Below, piece by piece: positions 42,956 through 52,300 of a stretch of 64,000 bases of DNA. Position numbers and translations under genes: made by a program. The notes under the pieces are model-generated. The model was given only the letters and a program-made list of their open reading frames with translations, had not been told where the DNA came from and made no database searches. How positions within the stretch are numbered: the first letter of the stretch is position 1; the number at the start of each line of letters is the position of its first letter. Source of the DNA: Pedosphaera parvula Ellin514 (GTDB lineage Bacteria; Verrucomicrobiota; Verrucomicrobiia; Limisphaerales; Pedosphaeraceae); NCBI RefSeq assembly GCF_000172555.1, contig NZ_ABOX02000025.1, positions 33,104 to 97,103 on the forward strand. The letters are read 5' to 3'.

Positions 42956-45900
42956 GCGGTACAGATTTACTCATTGAGTGCCTGGGGTGGACATTGTTGC
43001 ATTTTCTCTGGGAAGGACTGGTGATTGCTCTTGTGCTTGCCATTGCGATGCGAGTCTTGCGGCGGGCTTCAGCAAGCAGCCGCTACGTGGCAGGATGTTT
43101 GGCATTGATGATGATGGTCGCGGCACCTGCCGGAACTTTTATACATCTCACCAAACAACACGCACCAGTGTCAGAAGGAGCTTTTCAGCCGCGAATGGAA
43201 AGCTTACCACTGGAAATCACACCCAGATTCGTGCCAATGCAGGCAGCAAAAGTGGTGGTTACGGAGCAAAAGAAAACAGCTTTAAAAATGACCTTGTCAG
43301 AACGGCTGACGCCGCTTTTGCCCTTGTTGGTGGCTGGTTGGGCGGTTGGTGTTATCTTACTTGCCTTGCGATTATCCACCGGGTGGTTGCGGGTGAAGCG
43401 CTTGAAACGCCTCGGCACTGAGTCGATGGAAGAAATCTGGCACGCAAGATTGGCGGAGCTTGCTGGTCGTTTGCACATAAAGAAGACGGTGCGGCTCTGC
43501 AAGTCAGTATTGGTGGAGGTGCCGACAGTAATCGGCTGGTTGCGACCTATCATTTTAATGCCCGCTGGTTGCCTGGCTGGCTTGAGCCCGGCGCAGGTGG
43601 AATACATTTTGGCACACGAACTGGCGCATGTGCGCCGGCATGATTACCTGGTGAACCTGCTGCAATGCCTCGCTGAAACCATTTTGTTTTATCATCCGGC
43701 AGTATGGTGGGTATCGAAGCGCATTCGAGAAGAGCGTGAAAATTGTTGCGATGACGTTGCCGTGAGTGTGTGCGGCGACCCGTTAGGATATGCCAGGACC
43801 CTGGCGGCCTTGGAGGAACTGCGCGGCAGCCAAAATCAATTGGTGATGGCGGCTGCCGGCGCTCCCCTGCTCCAACGAATTCGACGTTTGTTGGGACAAG
43901 CAGAGAGAAATCCAAGTCATCAAGCCTGGCCGCTGGCGGGAATCATTGTCCTGCTGCTGGTGGCAGCTTTGACAATTGGATTGAGGAGCAGCCGTGCGGT
44001 TGCAGACCAGACTCAAGAGACGATTTCAAAAACAAACAAATTAGTCACAGGCCGCATGCTTCCGGCAAATGCCCGGAAAACTTTCGTGCAATCTGACAAA
44101 TCGTTGACGGGGGCACAGTTGCCACAGATCGTTGTTCAGTCCAAATTTTTTGAGGTGGATGAAAAGGATTTTCCAAAAGCTATTTTCAATCTGCCAGCGG
44201 TATCAAATGCTGTTTGCGCGATAGCAACTCCCTGGCAACCAGTTTCCGCTCCTAAAGAGCAATGTTTCACGGGCATGTTGACCGGACCGCAGTATCAGGC
44301 AGCGGTGAAACAATTGGAGATGGCAAGCTGCATTGATATGCTCACCGCTCCCTCTGTTATCACGCAAAGCGGTCGGCAGGCGCAGATACAGGCAGTTGAT
44401 CTAATCGAGATACTGACCAATGCCAGCCCAAGTGCCGCGAAAATGCAACTCCCTTTTGGACCAGTGCTTGATGTGCTTCCAACGGTGACGCCAGACAAGC
44501 TCGGTGTGCAACTCACTGGAATCGCGACCGTCACCATGCTGCTGGATGCGCCAAGCGTGGTATTGCCACGCATTCAATTTACTCAACTGAGCACGGAGAT
44601 GACCTTGAAGGATGGACAAACGCTGGTGATGGGTGGATTGATGCCGGAAACGATCACCATAGTGAAGGACAGGGTTCCAGTGCTGGCTGACATCCCACTT
44701 GCAGGCAGATTGTTCCGGAGTGGAAGCACTTCGAAGAGCAGGAAGTATTTGATAGTCTTTGTGACTCCGACCCTCATCAACCCGGATGGAAGCCGCTATC
44801 ATGCAGATGATACAAAGCCGACTGAAGCAACTGTGCTCCCGCCTGAAACGTTGCTATTCGAAACCAGACTGTTACTGGATGCTGGTAAAATTGAGGAAGC
44901 GGAAGTGAAGCTAAATTTAGTGGCTGAAAAGGATCCACTGAATCCAAGGATTGCAGGTTTTCGAGAATTGATTCAGAAAGCAAAGCAGAATCAGGAAACG
45001 ATCAGCATTCAGGGAGAAACGATTAAGAACGCTGCCAAGTTATCCATTCCGGGCCTAAGGACAGACATTCCCTTACATTCCACGGGTGCAAACCTCAGCT
45101 ACACATATTATTTAAAGAATTATGACTCCAGCAATCGAATACACAAACTCCTCTCCGTTCGCATTCCCGAGGTGGCTTTTAATGGAGTTTCTCTGACTAA
45201 TGCGATCGAGGTGCTGAATGCAAAAATAAAAGCAACCGGCTCAAATGATGCAGGCATCCAATTAGCACTTCCCCCCGATCGACTGAACACCGGAACGCTT
45301 CCCGATGCGGTCCTGGCGCAAAGCATATCGGACAATTTGCACAGCCCGTCACCAACAGGAACAAATAACGAGGTGGATTTTGGGCAGTGGAGAGCGGCCG
45401 CGAAAAAGGGCGAATCAGTCAGAACGCGTGGGGGAAGTGTTCACATCAAGCCCTTGAAGATCATGATCGATCCTGCCCTCAAAAATGTGACGGTGGCAGA
45501 GGTCCTCGAAGCGGTGGCGAAGAGTTTGAACGCTTCGGCAGAATACAGAGTTGAACAAGATAAGGTGATGGTTTCATTCAAACTCAAATCAATCACGGAT
45601 TCGGATGGCAAATTCTACAAGGGAGTAATCAAGACCAATATCCTTTCACAGGATTCGGATGTGAGAACAAATGCATTGGAGGTTCATACAAACCAAAGCG
45701 CACCCACTTATGTAAAGCATGGAGAAGTTCTTGATGTTAATTACCCTAGTAAAGGAGGCACTCCAGAAGAAAAGCTACAAGAGATGGTAAAGCAGCTTCC
45801 ATTGCCCAATTTCATCGCGAGAACCAATTCTGTGAAAACCAGCAGTGGTCGGCAGGCGATCTTGTCGAAACTGGACCGCATCCGTGTGGACTCAATCGAG

Positions 45901-47853
45901 TATGATGGTCTGCCTTTGGCGGAGGTCATCAACAATTTGAGCGAAATCGCCAGAACGCGTGATCCAGACAGGGCCGGCATCAACTTCTTCATCAACCGCG
46001 AGGCTCCAGCAACCGCAACAGTAGGGGTCGTTCCAGGAGCAATCGATCCAACTACTGGTTTGCCCACTGCCGGTGCCGCATTGTCAACCGAACCGGTCGA
46101 TGTGGGTGGTGTTACAGTAAAAATTGCGCCCGCTTTGACGAATGTCTGCCTGGCTGATGTTTTGGACGCAATTACCAAAACATCAGATAAGCCGATAAAA
46201 TATTCCATCGAAGATTATGCAGTGGTGTTCTCCTTGAAGGGGCCGGAAACCGTCCCGCTGTTTACCAGGGCGTACCGCATCGATCCGACTACGCTTCGCG
46301 ATGGTTTGGAGGCCGTCGGAGGCGTTGCCTTTGGTAACGTTTCCGCCGACAGCCAAGGTGGTGGAGGTCAACAGGGCGGTATCCGAAACGTGGACCAAAC
46401 CAACTCTTACGCGGACGTTCAAATTGCCGCCCGCAATTTCTTTGCCGCTGCAGGTGTGCACTTCAATCCAGCGAACCCGGCGAATGTTGGCAAGTATTTG
46501 TTTTTTAACGAAAGAAAAGGAACACTAGTGGTGCATGCCACCCAGGAAGATTTGAATTTGATTGGAAAGCTGCTGGGGAAAATCGAGGCAGCGGCGCCTC
46601 AGAGCCAGATCAAAGCGCGTTCGGTGGAACAAGATCAAGCTCCGGACGGCAAAATTAACGTGGATGCTCCGCCAAACCATGTGGAGGAACAGCTTACCAA
46701 CTCAATCGCCTCCTCTTCCAGGCAGGAGAAAGAAATCCAGCCTTACTTCACACGGTTATATCGTGTGAACTCAAATGCACTGCTGCGAGCTGTTGGACCG
46801 CTAAGACCGCAAACCGGGAATGAGCGGCTTACCTATTCTCATGTGAGTTATCCCAAAGATGGTACACAGCCAGTAACAAATCTCGTTGTTCATGATCGCG
46901 GGTTGCAAACGGCTATCAGAAGCTTTTTCGAAAAAGCAAACATAGATTTCTCTCCGACCAATCCAGTGAATGTTGGAAAATCCGTCTTTTATAACGAGCT
47001 CAATGCCACACTGATGGTGCGCACCACCCAGGAAGAGTTGGATTTGATACAGAAGGAGCTGGCAAGGATCACGCCCCCTCAAATCAACATCAAGGCGCGT
47101 TTCGTGGAAATGGATGAAACGGCCGGCAGCCAAATTACATTGGGCGAATCGATGAGAGGCATTGATTCGAAGACCAATTCCAGCATGACGCAGGTGACAA
47201 CCCCCAAAGTTTCTTCGTCTGGATCGTTTCCTCCAGTGACAAATGCTTTGGCGCTTCAGTTTACGGGTGTGCTCACACCGGAGCAGTACAAGGAAGCCAT
47301 CACACGGCTGGAACGGGCGGATGGAGTAGACCTATTGACGGCACCGGACGTTACCACTGAAAGCGGAAGGCGGGCGCAAATTCAAGCAGTGGATATTAAG
47401 ACCATAATAACAGGCCTGACGACGGTTTATACGAATGGGACGGCAACGAATATGCTTTCCACCCAGAATCTGCCTTTCGGACCCGTGTTGGATGTTATTC
47501 CGAAAGTTTCCGCGGATGATTCCTCCATCGAGATGAACCTGGTGGCAAGCGTGACAGAATTCGTTGGTTATGATGACCCAAAGAAACTGGCAGGACAGAA
47601 GCGAACTGATGTTCAAATCCCCCTGCCACATTTTCGGCTTCGACAACTGACATCAAGCGCGAGTGTGGCGGATGGTCACACAATCATTCTTGGAGGAGTA
47701 GAGCAGAATACCCCGGGCAAGCGAGGCAAAGAAAAGCCGGGTAAGCGGAAAACTTTGCTGGTTTTCGTTACCCCCACACTCATCAATCCGGATGGCAGTC
47801 TATATCATCCTAAAACAGAACAGGCTGCGCTCCGGGAAAGCAAGAAGCCATAA
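42952..47853 (+). CDS. Giant M56 (BlaR1-like) metallopeptidase fused to secretin-like domains
   Basis: 1633 residues. Part 1 (1-350) is a BlaR1/MecR1-type M56 protease: membrane helices at about 10-35, 45-63 and 120-140, the zinc motif HELAHVRRHD (His222, Glu223, His226), then ERENCCDDVAVSV, and a last helix at about 327-345. Part 2 (about 390-612) resembles a secretin C-domain: IDMLTAPSVITQSGRQAQIQ, LPFGPVLDVLPTV, DGQTLVMGGLM, VFVTPTLINPDGS. Then come STN/secretin N-domain-like segments (about 740-880, 985-1095, 1100-1215, 1265-1372). A second secretin-like domain follows (about 1378-1615) repeating the same motifs. The C-terminal 1280 residues should be periplasmic, where BlaR1 has its penicillin sensor. 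AAGGGA precedes the start. The role is inferred: signal sensing or secretin assembly control. Confidence 0.88.
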   Translation: MSGTDLLIECLGWTLLHFLWEGLVIALVLAIAMRVLRRASASSRYVAGCLALMMMVAAPAGTFIHLTKQHAPVSEGAFQPRMESLPLEITPRFVPMQAAKVVVTEQKKTALKMTLSERLTPLLPLLVAGWAVGVILLALRLSTGWLRVKRLKRLGTESMEEIWHARLAELAGRLHIKKTVRLCKSVLVEVPTVIGWLRPIILMPAGCLAGLSPAQVEYILAHELAHVRRHDYLVNLLQCLAETILFYHPAVWWVSKRIREERENCCDDVAVSVCGDPLGYARTLAALEELRGSQNQLVMAAAGAPLLQRIRRLLGQAERNPSHQAWPLAGIIVLLLVAALTIGLRSSRAVADQTQETISKTNKLVTGRMLPANARKTFVQSDKSLTGAQLPQIVVQSKFFEVDEKDFPKAIFNLPAVSNAVCAIATPWQPVSAPKEQCFTGMLTGPQYQAAVKQLEMASCIDMLTAPSVITQSGRQAQIQAVDLIEILTNASPSAAKMQLPFGPVLDVLPTVTPDKLGVQLTGIATVTMLLDAPSVVLPRIQFTQLSTEMTLKDGQTLVMGGLMPETITIVKDRVPVLADIPLAGRLFRSGSTSKSRKYLIVFVTPTLINPDGSRYHADDTKPTEATVLPPETLLFETRLLLDAGKIEEAEVKLNLVAEKDPLNPRIAGFRELIQKAKQNQETISIQGETIKNAAKLSIPGLRTDIPLHSTGANLSYTYYLKNYDSSNRIHKLLSVRIPEVAFNGVSLTNAIEVLNAKIKATGSNDAGIQLALPPDRLNTGTLPDAVLAQSISDNLHSPSPTGTNNEVDFGQWRAAAKKGESVRTRGGSVHIKPLKIMIDPALKNVTVAEVLEAVAKSLNASAEYRVEQDKVMVSFKLKSITDSDGKFYKGVIKTNILSQDSDVRTNALEVHTNQSAPTYVKHGEVLDVNYPSKGGTPEEKLQEMVKQLPLPNFIARTNSVKTSSGRQAILSKLDRIRVDSIEYDGLPLAEVINNLSEIARTRDPDRAGINFFINREAPATATVGVVPGAIDPTTGLPTAGAALSTEPVDVGGVTVKIAPALTNVCLADVLDAITKTSDKPIKYSIEDYAVVFSLKGPETVPLFTRAYRIDPTTLRDGLEAVGGVAFGNVSADSQGGGGQQGGIRNVDQTNSYADVQIAARNFFAAAGVHFNPANPANVGKYLFFNERKGTLVVHATQEDLNLIGKLLGKIEAAAPQSQIKARSVEQDQAPDGKINVDAPPNHVEEQLTNSIASSSRQEKEIQPYFTRLYRVNSNALLRAVGPLRPQTGNERLTYSHVSYPKDGTQPVTNLVVHDRGLQTAIRSFFEKANIDFSPTNPVNVGKSVFYNELNATLMVRTTQEELDLIQKELARITPPQINIKARFVEMDETAGSQITLGESMRGIDSKTNSSMTQVTTPKVSSSGSFPPVTNALALQFTGVLTPEQYKEAITRLERADGVDLLTAPDVTTESGRRAQIQAVDIKTIITGLTTVYTNGTATNMLSTQNLPFGPVLDVIPKVSADDSSIEMNLVASVTEFVGYDDPKKLAGQKRTDVQIPLPHFRLRQLTSSASVADGHTIILGGVEQNTPGKRGKEKPGKRKTLLVFVTPTLINPDGSLYHPKTEQAALRESKKP

Positions 47854-47912
47854 GGCTCCAAGTAGGGAAACAACCACTGGAGAAGGGTTTTGCCTGAGGT
47901 ATCGTTAGGAGT

Positions 47913-48047
47913 ATGAAAACGCGTTTGGTTCTTATTCTCATTGCAACATCTCTCCTGGTGATGGCTGGCACGGGTTGCAACACGGCTCACGGTTTTGGAA
48001 AAGATGTTTCCAATACCGGTGACGCCATCCAGAGAAACACACCTTGA
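47913..48047 (+). CDS. Entericidin-type small lipoprotein (EcnA/B family)
   Basis: A 44-residue peptide: MKTRLVLILIATSLLVMAG, lipobox ending GTGC (Cys22), then NTAHGFGKDVSNTGDAIQRN. The C-NT-x-x-GFGKD-x(5)-GDAI pattern is the entericidin signature. In E. coli the entericidins are small cell-envelope lipoproteins linked to stress and lysis. AGGAG lies very close (1 nt) to the ATG. It starts 59 bp after the M56-secretin stop and ends at a strong terminator, so it may be the last gene of that operon. Confidence 0.82.
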   Translation: MKTRLVLILIATSLLVMAGTGCNTAHGFGKDVSNTGDAIQRNTP

Positions 48048-48100
48048 TAGCTGGCATAAGCTGAAATGGGCTTCGCCAAGCCAGGGAAAGGTTTGGCACG

Positions 48101-48141
48101 AGCCACCTCCTGATCAATCCAGTCAGGAGGTGGCTTTTTTT
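48101..48141 (+). terminator. Rho-independent terminator after the entericidin gene
   Basis: A perfect 13-bp stem AGCCACCTCCTGA / TCAGGAGGTGGCT (48101-48113, 48123-48135), a 9-nt loop and a run of seven T. Confidence 0.9.
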
Positions 48142-48316
48142 GTGCGCTCCAACGGGAAATAAATAGAACCAGCAACAGACTCGCGGCTTGATTCAGGCAG
48201 CCACTAAAAGAGAACCTTGTTCGCTACCGAAACAACGGCTTGTTTGCCTTTGATTTCAAGGAATGAACCGCTTAACGATACATTCTGAAGTGCAGCCGAA
48301 GAATCAGGTGAATTGA

Positions 48317-48346
48317 TAAAAAATGCCAGTCTCACCCGAGACTGGC
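48317..48346 (-). terminator. Rho-independent terminator after the amidase gene
   Basis: On the minus strand GCCAGTCTC / GAGACTGGC pairs over 9 bp with a 4-nt loop, followed by ATTTTTT. It lies about 135 bp past the stop at 48480. Confidence 0.8.
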
Positions 48347-48392
48347 TCACTCAAGAGAACTAGTATGACGGAAAAGAGGCTATCAGGGTTCC

Positions 48393-48410
48393 CCCGATAG
48401 GAGTATCGGG
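48393..48410. other. Small GC hairpin in the amidase 3' region
   Basis: CCCGATA / TATCGGG with a 4-nt loop (GGAG). There is no T-tract on either side. It lies within the 3' untranslated region of the amidase mRNA, between the stop codon and the terminator. Confidence 0.4.
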
Positions 48411-48479
48411 TGCTTCCCTATGGTGAGAAGGAAAAGCACCTACCGGGTGGTTTGGGACCAAGCGAGGCCACGACGAATA

Positions 48480-50264
48480 TTAGAACTGGGAAACGCGATA
48501 AAAGCGGTTCGTATAACTGCTCGCAGCGGGGTCTGTGTAGGTAGTCGAGCCCGAGGGATTCGCTACTGTGGCGATCGCGGTCCAATTGATCAAATTGGTA
48601 GAACCGTAAATGGTGAAGTTTTTACCGGTTTCCCCCTTCAAGCCCAATGCGAGCTTCCCATTGGCATTAACCGTGGGGGTGATGGGGGCTGGGGCACGCA
48701 GGAAACCGGCACTGCCTGCTGAGTAAATGGAGGCGATTTCTGCAGGGGAAAGGTTGCGATTGAAAAGCATTATTTCATCCAGGCTTCCGAGCATGAAATC
48801 AACGAACATGGAGGGAGAGCTAATGTAACCCGCGCCGATGTAAGCGCGTGGCAGGGAAACGCTATTAGTGATGGAATCTTGAAGAACTCCGTTGGCGTAC
48901 AGCATGGTGCTGGAGCTTGTCCCCACAAAAACGAGATTAACCCAGGTTCCCACCGGGGCAGTATAATTAAAGGCATAGTCACCAACCCCTGATTTAGTAA
49001 CGCCGACCTTTCGAGTCCCGTTGTACTGTTCGAGTTTAAAAGTGTACGTTCCGTCGGACAATAGCGCCGCTGAAACTCCCGGCGCATCCTGGCGATTCAC
49101 CCACATGGAAGCGGTCCAGGGGACCGGGATGCTCGGCGCTCCGACATTCACAACGCTTGAAGAGCCGTCGAAGTGAAACCCAAGTCCGGTTTTCCCCGCG
49201 ACGAAAGAAAAGCCTTTTATGGGGGTGCCATGATAAGTACCAAATATATCGCGGCAATTTCCTTCACCCGCCCACCAATCAACCATTCCCGAAGGTGCGG
49301 GATTGGCTCCGGGAGCGTTGGTGGGATTTGCCAGAACAGAAAGAAAGGCATTGGAACTGATGGTGCTGCCGTAAGAATTCGTTACGATGACAGAATAGCC
49401 TCCGGCATTTCCAACCTGGGCGCTGGTGCGAGTAAAACTGGAAGTGGTAGCGCCGGCAATGGTGCCTGAGTTGAACAGCCATTGATAGTGAAACGGACCA
49501 GGCCCTCCAGCCACAACGCTGAACGTTGCATTTGAGCCCGCAGCGATGCTGATATTGGCGGGCTGCGCGGTGATGCTGGGACCATTGGTAATCAACTGCA
49601 TAAAGTGAGACCAGTTCCAATAGACACCGGGATCGGTATGGGTGTTGCAGGTGGTGTCAATGGAAGCGTAATTGGTGGCCATGTACGTTTTCCAGGAGGC
49701 ATTCTGCCATTCGCCATGAGCAATAATATGGTTACGATCCTTGGGAATGCCGTAGTTGTCGCACAGGTGACGTTGGAGATCGGCGGAGGCCCGATACATA
49801 GCCTCGGTGTACCAGGCAGGATTGTTGACGAACCCTTCATGTTCTGTGCCGAACATCCAGAGGTTCCAACAACCAACGTGGTAGGCATAATATTGCTCGC
49901 GCACCATCTGGGTGATTTCGCCAGCGGGCGAATCACTGGGATTGTTTTCGACATGACCGGAAGAATCGCTGCCGTTTTTCAGCCCGTTCACACAATAATT
50001 AATGCTGACGGACTGTGGACCGCCGCCGCCTTGAATGTAGGAAATGGTGGTAAGATAATAACCTTCCATGTCGTGGATCACACAAAACTGGTGGCCATGT
50101 CCGGAGGTGTACCAATGGCCGGCGTAGGCCTGCTTCCAAATGGCGGGCGCGTAATCAGGCTGGGCGTGGGCAGTGAATGCTGCCGAACCAAGAAAACCGA
50201 GAATAGCGGCCGCAGAGAACTTCGCCGAGGGCAGCTGCATGAGGGATGGTTTCCAATCTTTCAT
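48480..50264 (-). CDS. Secreted N-acetylmuramoyl-L-alanine amidase with Ig and LamG-like domains
   Basis: A 594-residue exported protein (signal up to AFTAHAQ). The amidase_2 domain (about 45-230) has QFCVIHDMEGYYLTT, IAHGEWQN and THTDPGVYWNW, the zinc-binding His pairs of T7-lysozyme/PGRP-type enzymes that cut the muramic acid-peptide bond. An Ig-like domain (about 233-312) and a LamG/concanavalin-like domain (about 330-510, GMVDWWAGEGNCRD, GLGFHFDGSSSVVN) follow. The C-terminus (FTIYGSTNLINWTAIATV...NRFYRV) is an Ig-like tail very common in Verrucomicrobiota secreted proteins. It probably attacks foreign or self peptidoglycan at the surface. Transcribed alone. Confidence 0.87.
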   Translation of the reverse strand: MKDWKPSLMQLPSAKFSAAAILGFLGSAAFTAHAQPDYAPAIWKQAYAGHWYTSGHGHQFCVIHDMEGYYLTTISYIQGGGGPQSVSINYCVNGLKNGSDSSGHVENNPSDSPAGEITQMVREQYYAYHVGCWNLWMFGTEHEGFVNNPAWYTEAMYRASADLQRHLCDNYGIPKDRNHIIAHGEWQNASWKTYMATNYASIDTTCNTHTDPGVYWNWSHFMQLITNGPSITAQPANISIAAGSNATFSVVAGGPGPFHYQWLFNSGTIAGATTSSFTRTSAQVGNAGGYSVIVTNSYGSTISSNAFLSVLANPTNAPGANPAPSGMVDWWAGEGNCRDIFGTYHGTPIKGFSFVAGKTGLGFHFDGSSSVVNVGAPSIPVPWTASMWVNRQDAPGVSAALLSDGTYTFKLEQYNGTRKVGVTKSGVGDYAFNYTAPVGTWVNLVFVGTSSSTMLYANGVLQDSITNSVSLPRAYIGAGYISSPSMFVDFMLGSLDEIMLFNRNLSPAEIASIYSAGSAGFLRAPAPITPTVNANGKLALGLKGETGKNFTIYGSTNLINWTAIATVANPSGSTTYTDPAASSYTNRFYRVSQF

Positions 50265-50530
50265 ATAACAGGGGTGGCAAGTGGGGAATTACCTTCGCGG
50301 ATTCTAAAATTGGCGTGCGACAGCATTATTGAAACGTCTTCGAGACCCAATAAAGTCGCCACATTCCGTTGCGAACCAAACAACAAAAAGCCCATGTCGT
50401 TGCTACTAAGCATACCAAGATGCGGAGAAAGCATGAGTATCGCAGATGATGTTACAACAAGCCTCAGCTTACATTCGAGGCTTTAGACATCACATGAACA
50501 TGCCATTACCAGCTGGATGGACAGGTCCAG

Positions 50531-51061
50531 TCAGTCCGCATGGTTGGAAGGGCCTGACACTGTTTTTTCCGGCAGATCGGGCTCTCGAGAAAGGGGAAAA
50601 AGCCGGCGGGAGGACTTGTCAAAGATATATCCGACGAGCAGGGCAGCGACGCATCCCACCATGACGGCGAATACGCGGTCGAGGGGACCGGAGCCGGGGA
50701 CGGCCCCGCCACTGAGAACGACGATGACGACGGCTGCGAAGGCGGAACGGTTGACCTCATTGATGCGTGTAAAGTGGCAGGCGATGCCGGTCAGGATTAT
50801 GCCTATAGCCATGGCCAGCACGTTGTGGCCCAAAAGAGTGAAGAGAGCGGCGCCAACGAGAGCCCCGATGAGATTGGCAACAAAGCGCAGCAAGGAGGCG
50901 CGCAGGGATGGATGCAATTTCGGCTGAGTTACAATCACTGCAGAAACAGCGGCCCAACCAATGGCGTGGAGATGAAACGGTGCACAGACATAGACAGCCA
51001 GGACAGCGGAGAGCGCCGCCTTGGTCGAAAATATCAGGGCATGAAGGTGGCCACTGCGCAT
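50531..51061 (-). CDS. FUSC-family membrane protein (aromatic acid exporter-like)
   Basis: About 176 residues from the ATG at 51061 (a GTG at 51091 is possible). Five or six hydrophobic helices include AVSAVIVTQPKLHPSLRASLLRF and RFVANLIGALVGAALFTLLG. The VTQPxLxxSLRAxxxRxxGxxxGA layout is the FUSC/ArAE (YccS/AaeB-like) signature. At this length it is a half-size, membrane-only version and would need to dimerise. Export of aromatic or amphiphilic compounds is the family role. It ends RRLFPLSREPDLPE, a polar cytoplasmic tail. It follows the leftward propeller gene by 129 bp, beyond that gene's terminator. Confidence 0.8.
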   Translation of the reverse strand: MRSGHLHALIFSTKAALSAVLAVYVCAPFHLHAIGWAAVSAVIVTQPKLHPSLRASLLRFVANLIGALVGAALFTLLGHNVLAMAIGIILTGIACHFTRINEVNRSAFAAVVIVVLSGGAVPGSGPLDRVFAVMVGCVAALLVGYIFDKSSRRLFPLSREPDLPEKTVSGPSNHAD

Positions 51062-51128
51062 AGTTGATGCCTGGAGCTCCAGGCATATCACTTTGGCACA
51101 GTCCGGCAGGGATTAGCAAATGGGGGGA

Positions 51129-51166
51129 AAATCAAAAGGCGCAACCGGAATTCATCCAGTTGCGCC
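51129..51166 (-). terminator. Rho-independent terminator after the propeller gene
   Basis: On the minus strand GGCGCAAC / GTTGCGCC (51159-51166, 51139-51146) forms an 8-bp stem that can extend past one mismatch, followed by TTTTGATTTT. It lies 24 bp past the stop at 51191. Confidence 0.8.
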
Positions 51167-51190
51167 ATTAAGCAAAGAACTTGCGGCTTG

Positions 51191-52300
51191 TTAATTGGTG
51201 GCATTGACCAATTTGAGAGCTCCAACACCGCCCGGGTTCCAGTTGGTGAACACGATGTAAACTTCCTGTTTGTCGCCTTTGCCGGTAACGTACCAGGCGG
51301 CATCATGGATGTGTTGGGCATCCGTGTAACAGAGATCCTCCTTTGGCCGGATGGTGCCGACAATGGTTTGTTTCTTCAGATTGATGATGTAGATCGGGCC
51401 GGGCTTTTTGTCAGGACCATCAAGGCAGGGTGCGAGCGCATAGTCGCCCCAGAGGTCGATGTCGCATACGGTGCTGCCGGCCGGGAGCCCAAGGGTTTCG
51501 AGCCATTTGTGTTTGTTGACGAGCCAGCGCTTGATCTGGCCTTCGGGACGGGCGGAGACGAAGAGGGTTTTATCGCTCGCACTGTAAGTGACACCGTGTG
51601 GAGTTTGGGAAAATTCCTTGCCGCCCATGAAGGTGCCTTCGTACTTCAACGGTTCCGTGGTGACAGGCATTACATAGGCCTTGCCGTAGCCATCGGTGAC
51701 GAACATGTCCTTCTTATCGATGAAGGCGACATCGGTGGGATGAAACTCCTTTTTGGCTTTGTACGGGCCGGCGGCGGGCCAATCCAGTTTCTCCGCGTGT
51801 TGGAAGGAAGTGTCGGAGAGATAAACCTGGCCATCCACATTATCTGCGACGGCAACGAGAGGCAATTTGCCGCGGCGATGGATGATGTCAGCACCGTGCA
51901 GATTACCGTGGGAAAACATGGGGTCGCCTTGAATGATCCACGAGTCGGCGAGGTGATTGCTGAAGCCGATCCAGCCAACGCCTTGAAGGCCCCAATACAC
52001 CGTATCTTTATCGGGGTCGATGATAATGGTGCCGTGAGCGCCTTTCAGGTGGTTGCAGGCGGCGGCAGGGACGGGTACGAGGTTGGTGGCGGCGACAAAC
52101 TTCCAATAGCCCTGGCCGCTGACGGGTTGGGAAACCTTGAGCAGTGGCGCCTTGACAGGGCCTTTGGTTTCCACCTCGAACTTCATGGGGACGACCTGAT
52201 TCGTGGACGCGGGAGTGGCGGGGGCAGGCGCTCCATCGTGGGCCTGGGAGACTAGCGCGGTGGTGAACACCGCAGCAGTGATTGCGACAAGTTTTAGCAT
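51191..52300 (-). CDS. Secreted beta-propeller protein of unknown function
   Basis: A 369-residue exported protein with signal peptide (LVAITAAVFTTALVSQAHDG) and a Pro/Ala-rich linker. The rest reads as propeller blades: HGTIIIDPDKDTVYWGLQG, LPLVAVADNVDGQVYLSD, HPTDVAFIDKKDMFVTDGYG, TPHGVTYSASDKTLFVSARP and TVCDIDLWGDYALAPCLD. These resemble YncE/NHL-type repeats. Several His (GNLHGADIIHRRG, DAQHIHDAAWY) could bind metal. No enzyme family recognised. It is transcribed alone, ending at a terminator, and is divergent from the response regulator gene. Confidence 0.75.
   Translation of the reverse strand: MLKLVAITAAVFTTALVSQAHDGAPAPATPASTNQVVPMKFEVETKGPVKAPLLKVSQPVSGQGYWKFVAATNLVPVPAAACNHLKGAHGTIIIDPDKDTVYWGLQGVGWIGFSNHLADSWIIQGDPMFSHGNLHGADIIHRRGKLPLVAVADNVDGQVYLSDTSFQHAEKLDWPAAGPYKAKKEFHPTDVAFIDKKDMFVTDGYGKAYVMPVTTEPLKYEGTFMGGKEFSQTPHGVTYSASDKTLFVSARPEGQIKRWLVNKHKWLETLGLPAGSTVCDIDLWGDYALAPCLDGPDKKPGPIYIINLKKQTIVGTIRPKEDLCYTDAQHIHDAAWYVTGKGDKQEVYIVFTNWNPGGVGALKLVNATN

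Larger units (their letters stand above)
48048..48479. other. 432-bp intergenic stretch holding two opposed terminators and a hairpin
   Basis: It contains the terminator of the rightward blaI-M56-entericidin unit, the terminator of the leftward amidase gene, and a further small hairpin at 48393-48410. No coding frame is supported. Confidence 0.6.

Noticed and set aside
42554..47853. Beta-lactam resistance operon
   Set aside because: BlaI and M56 are present but neither a beta-lactamase nor a penicillin-binding sensor domain is found, so the inducer is probably different.
51188..52255. 355-codon plus-strand frame opposite the secreted propeller gene
   Set aside because: The minus-strand product has a signal peptide, repeating blades and a terminator; the plus-strand frame has none of these.
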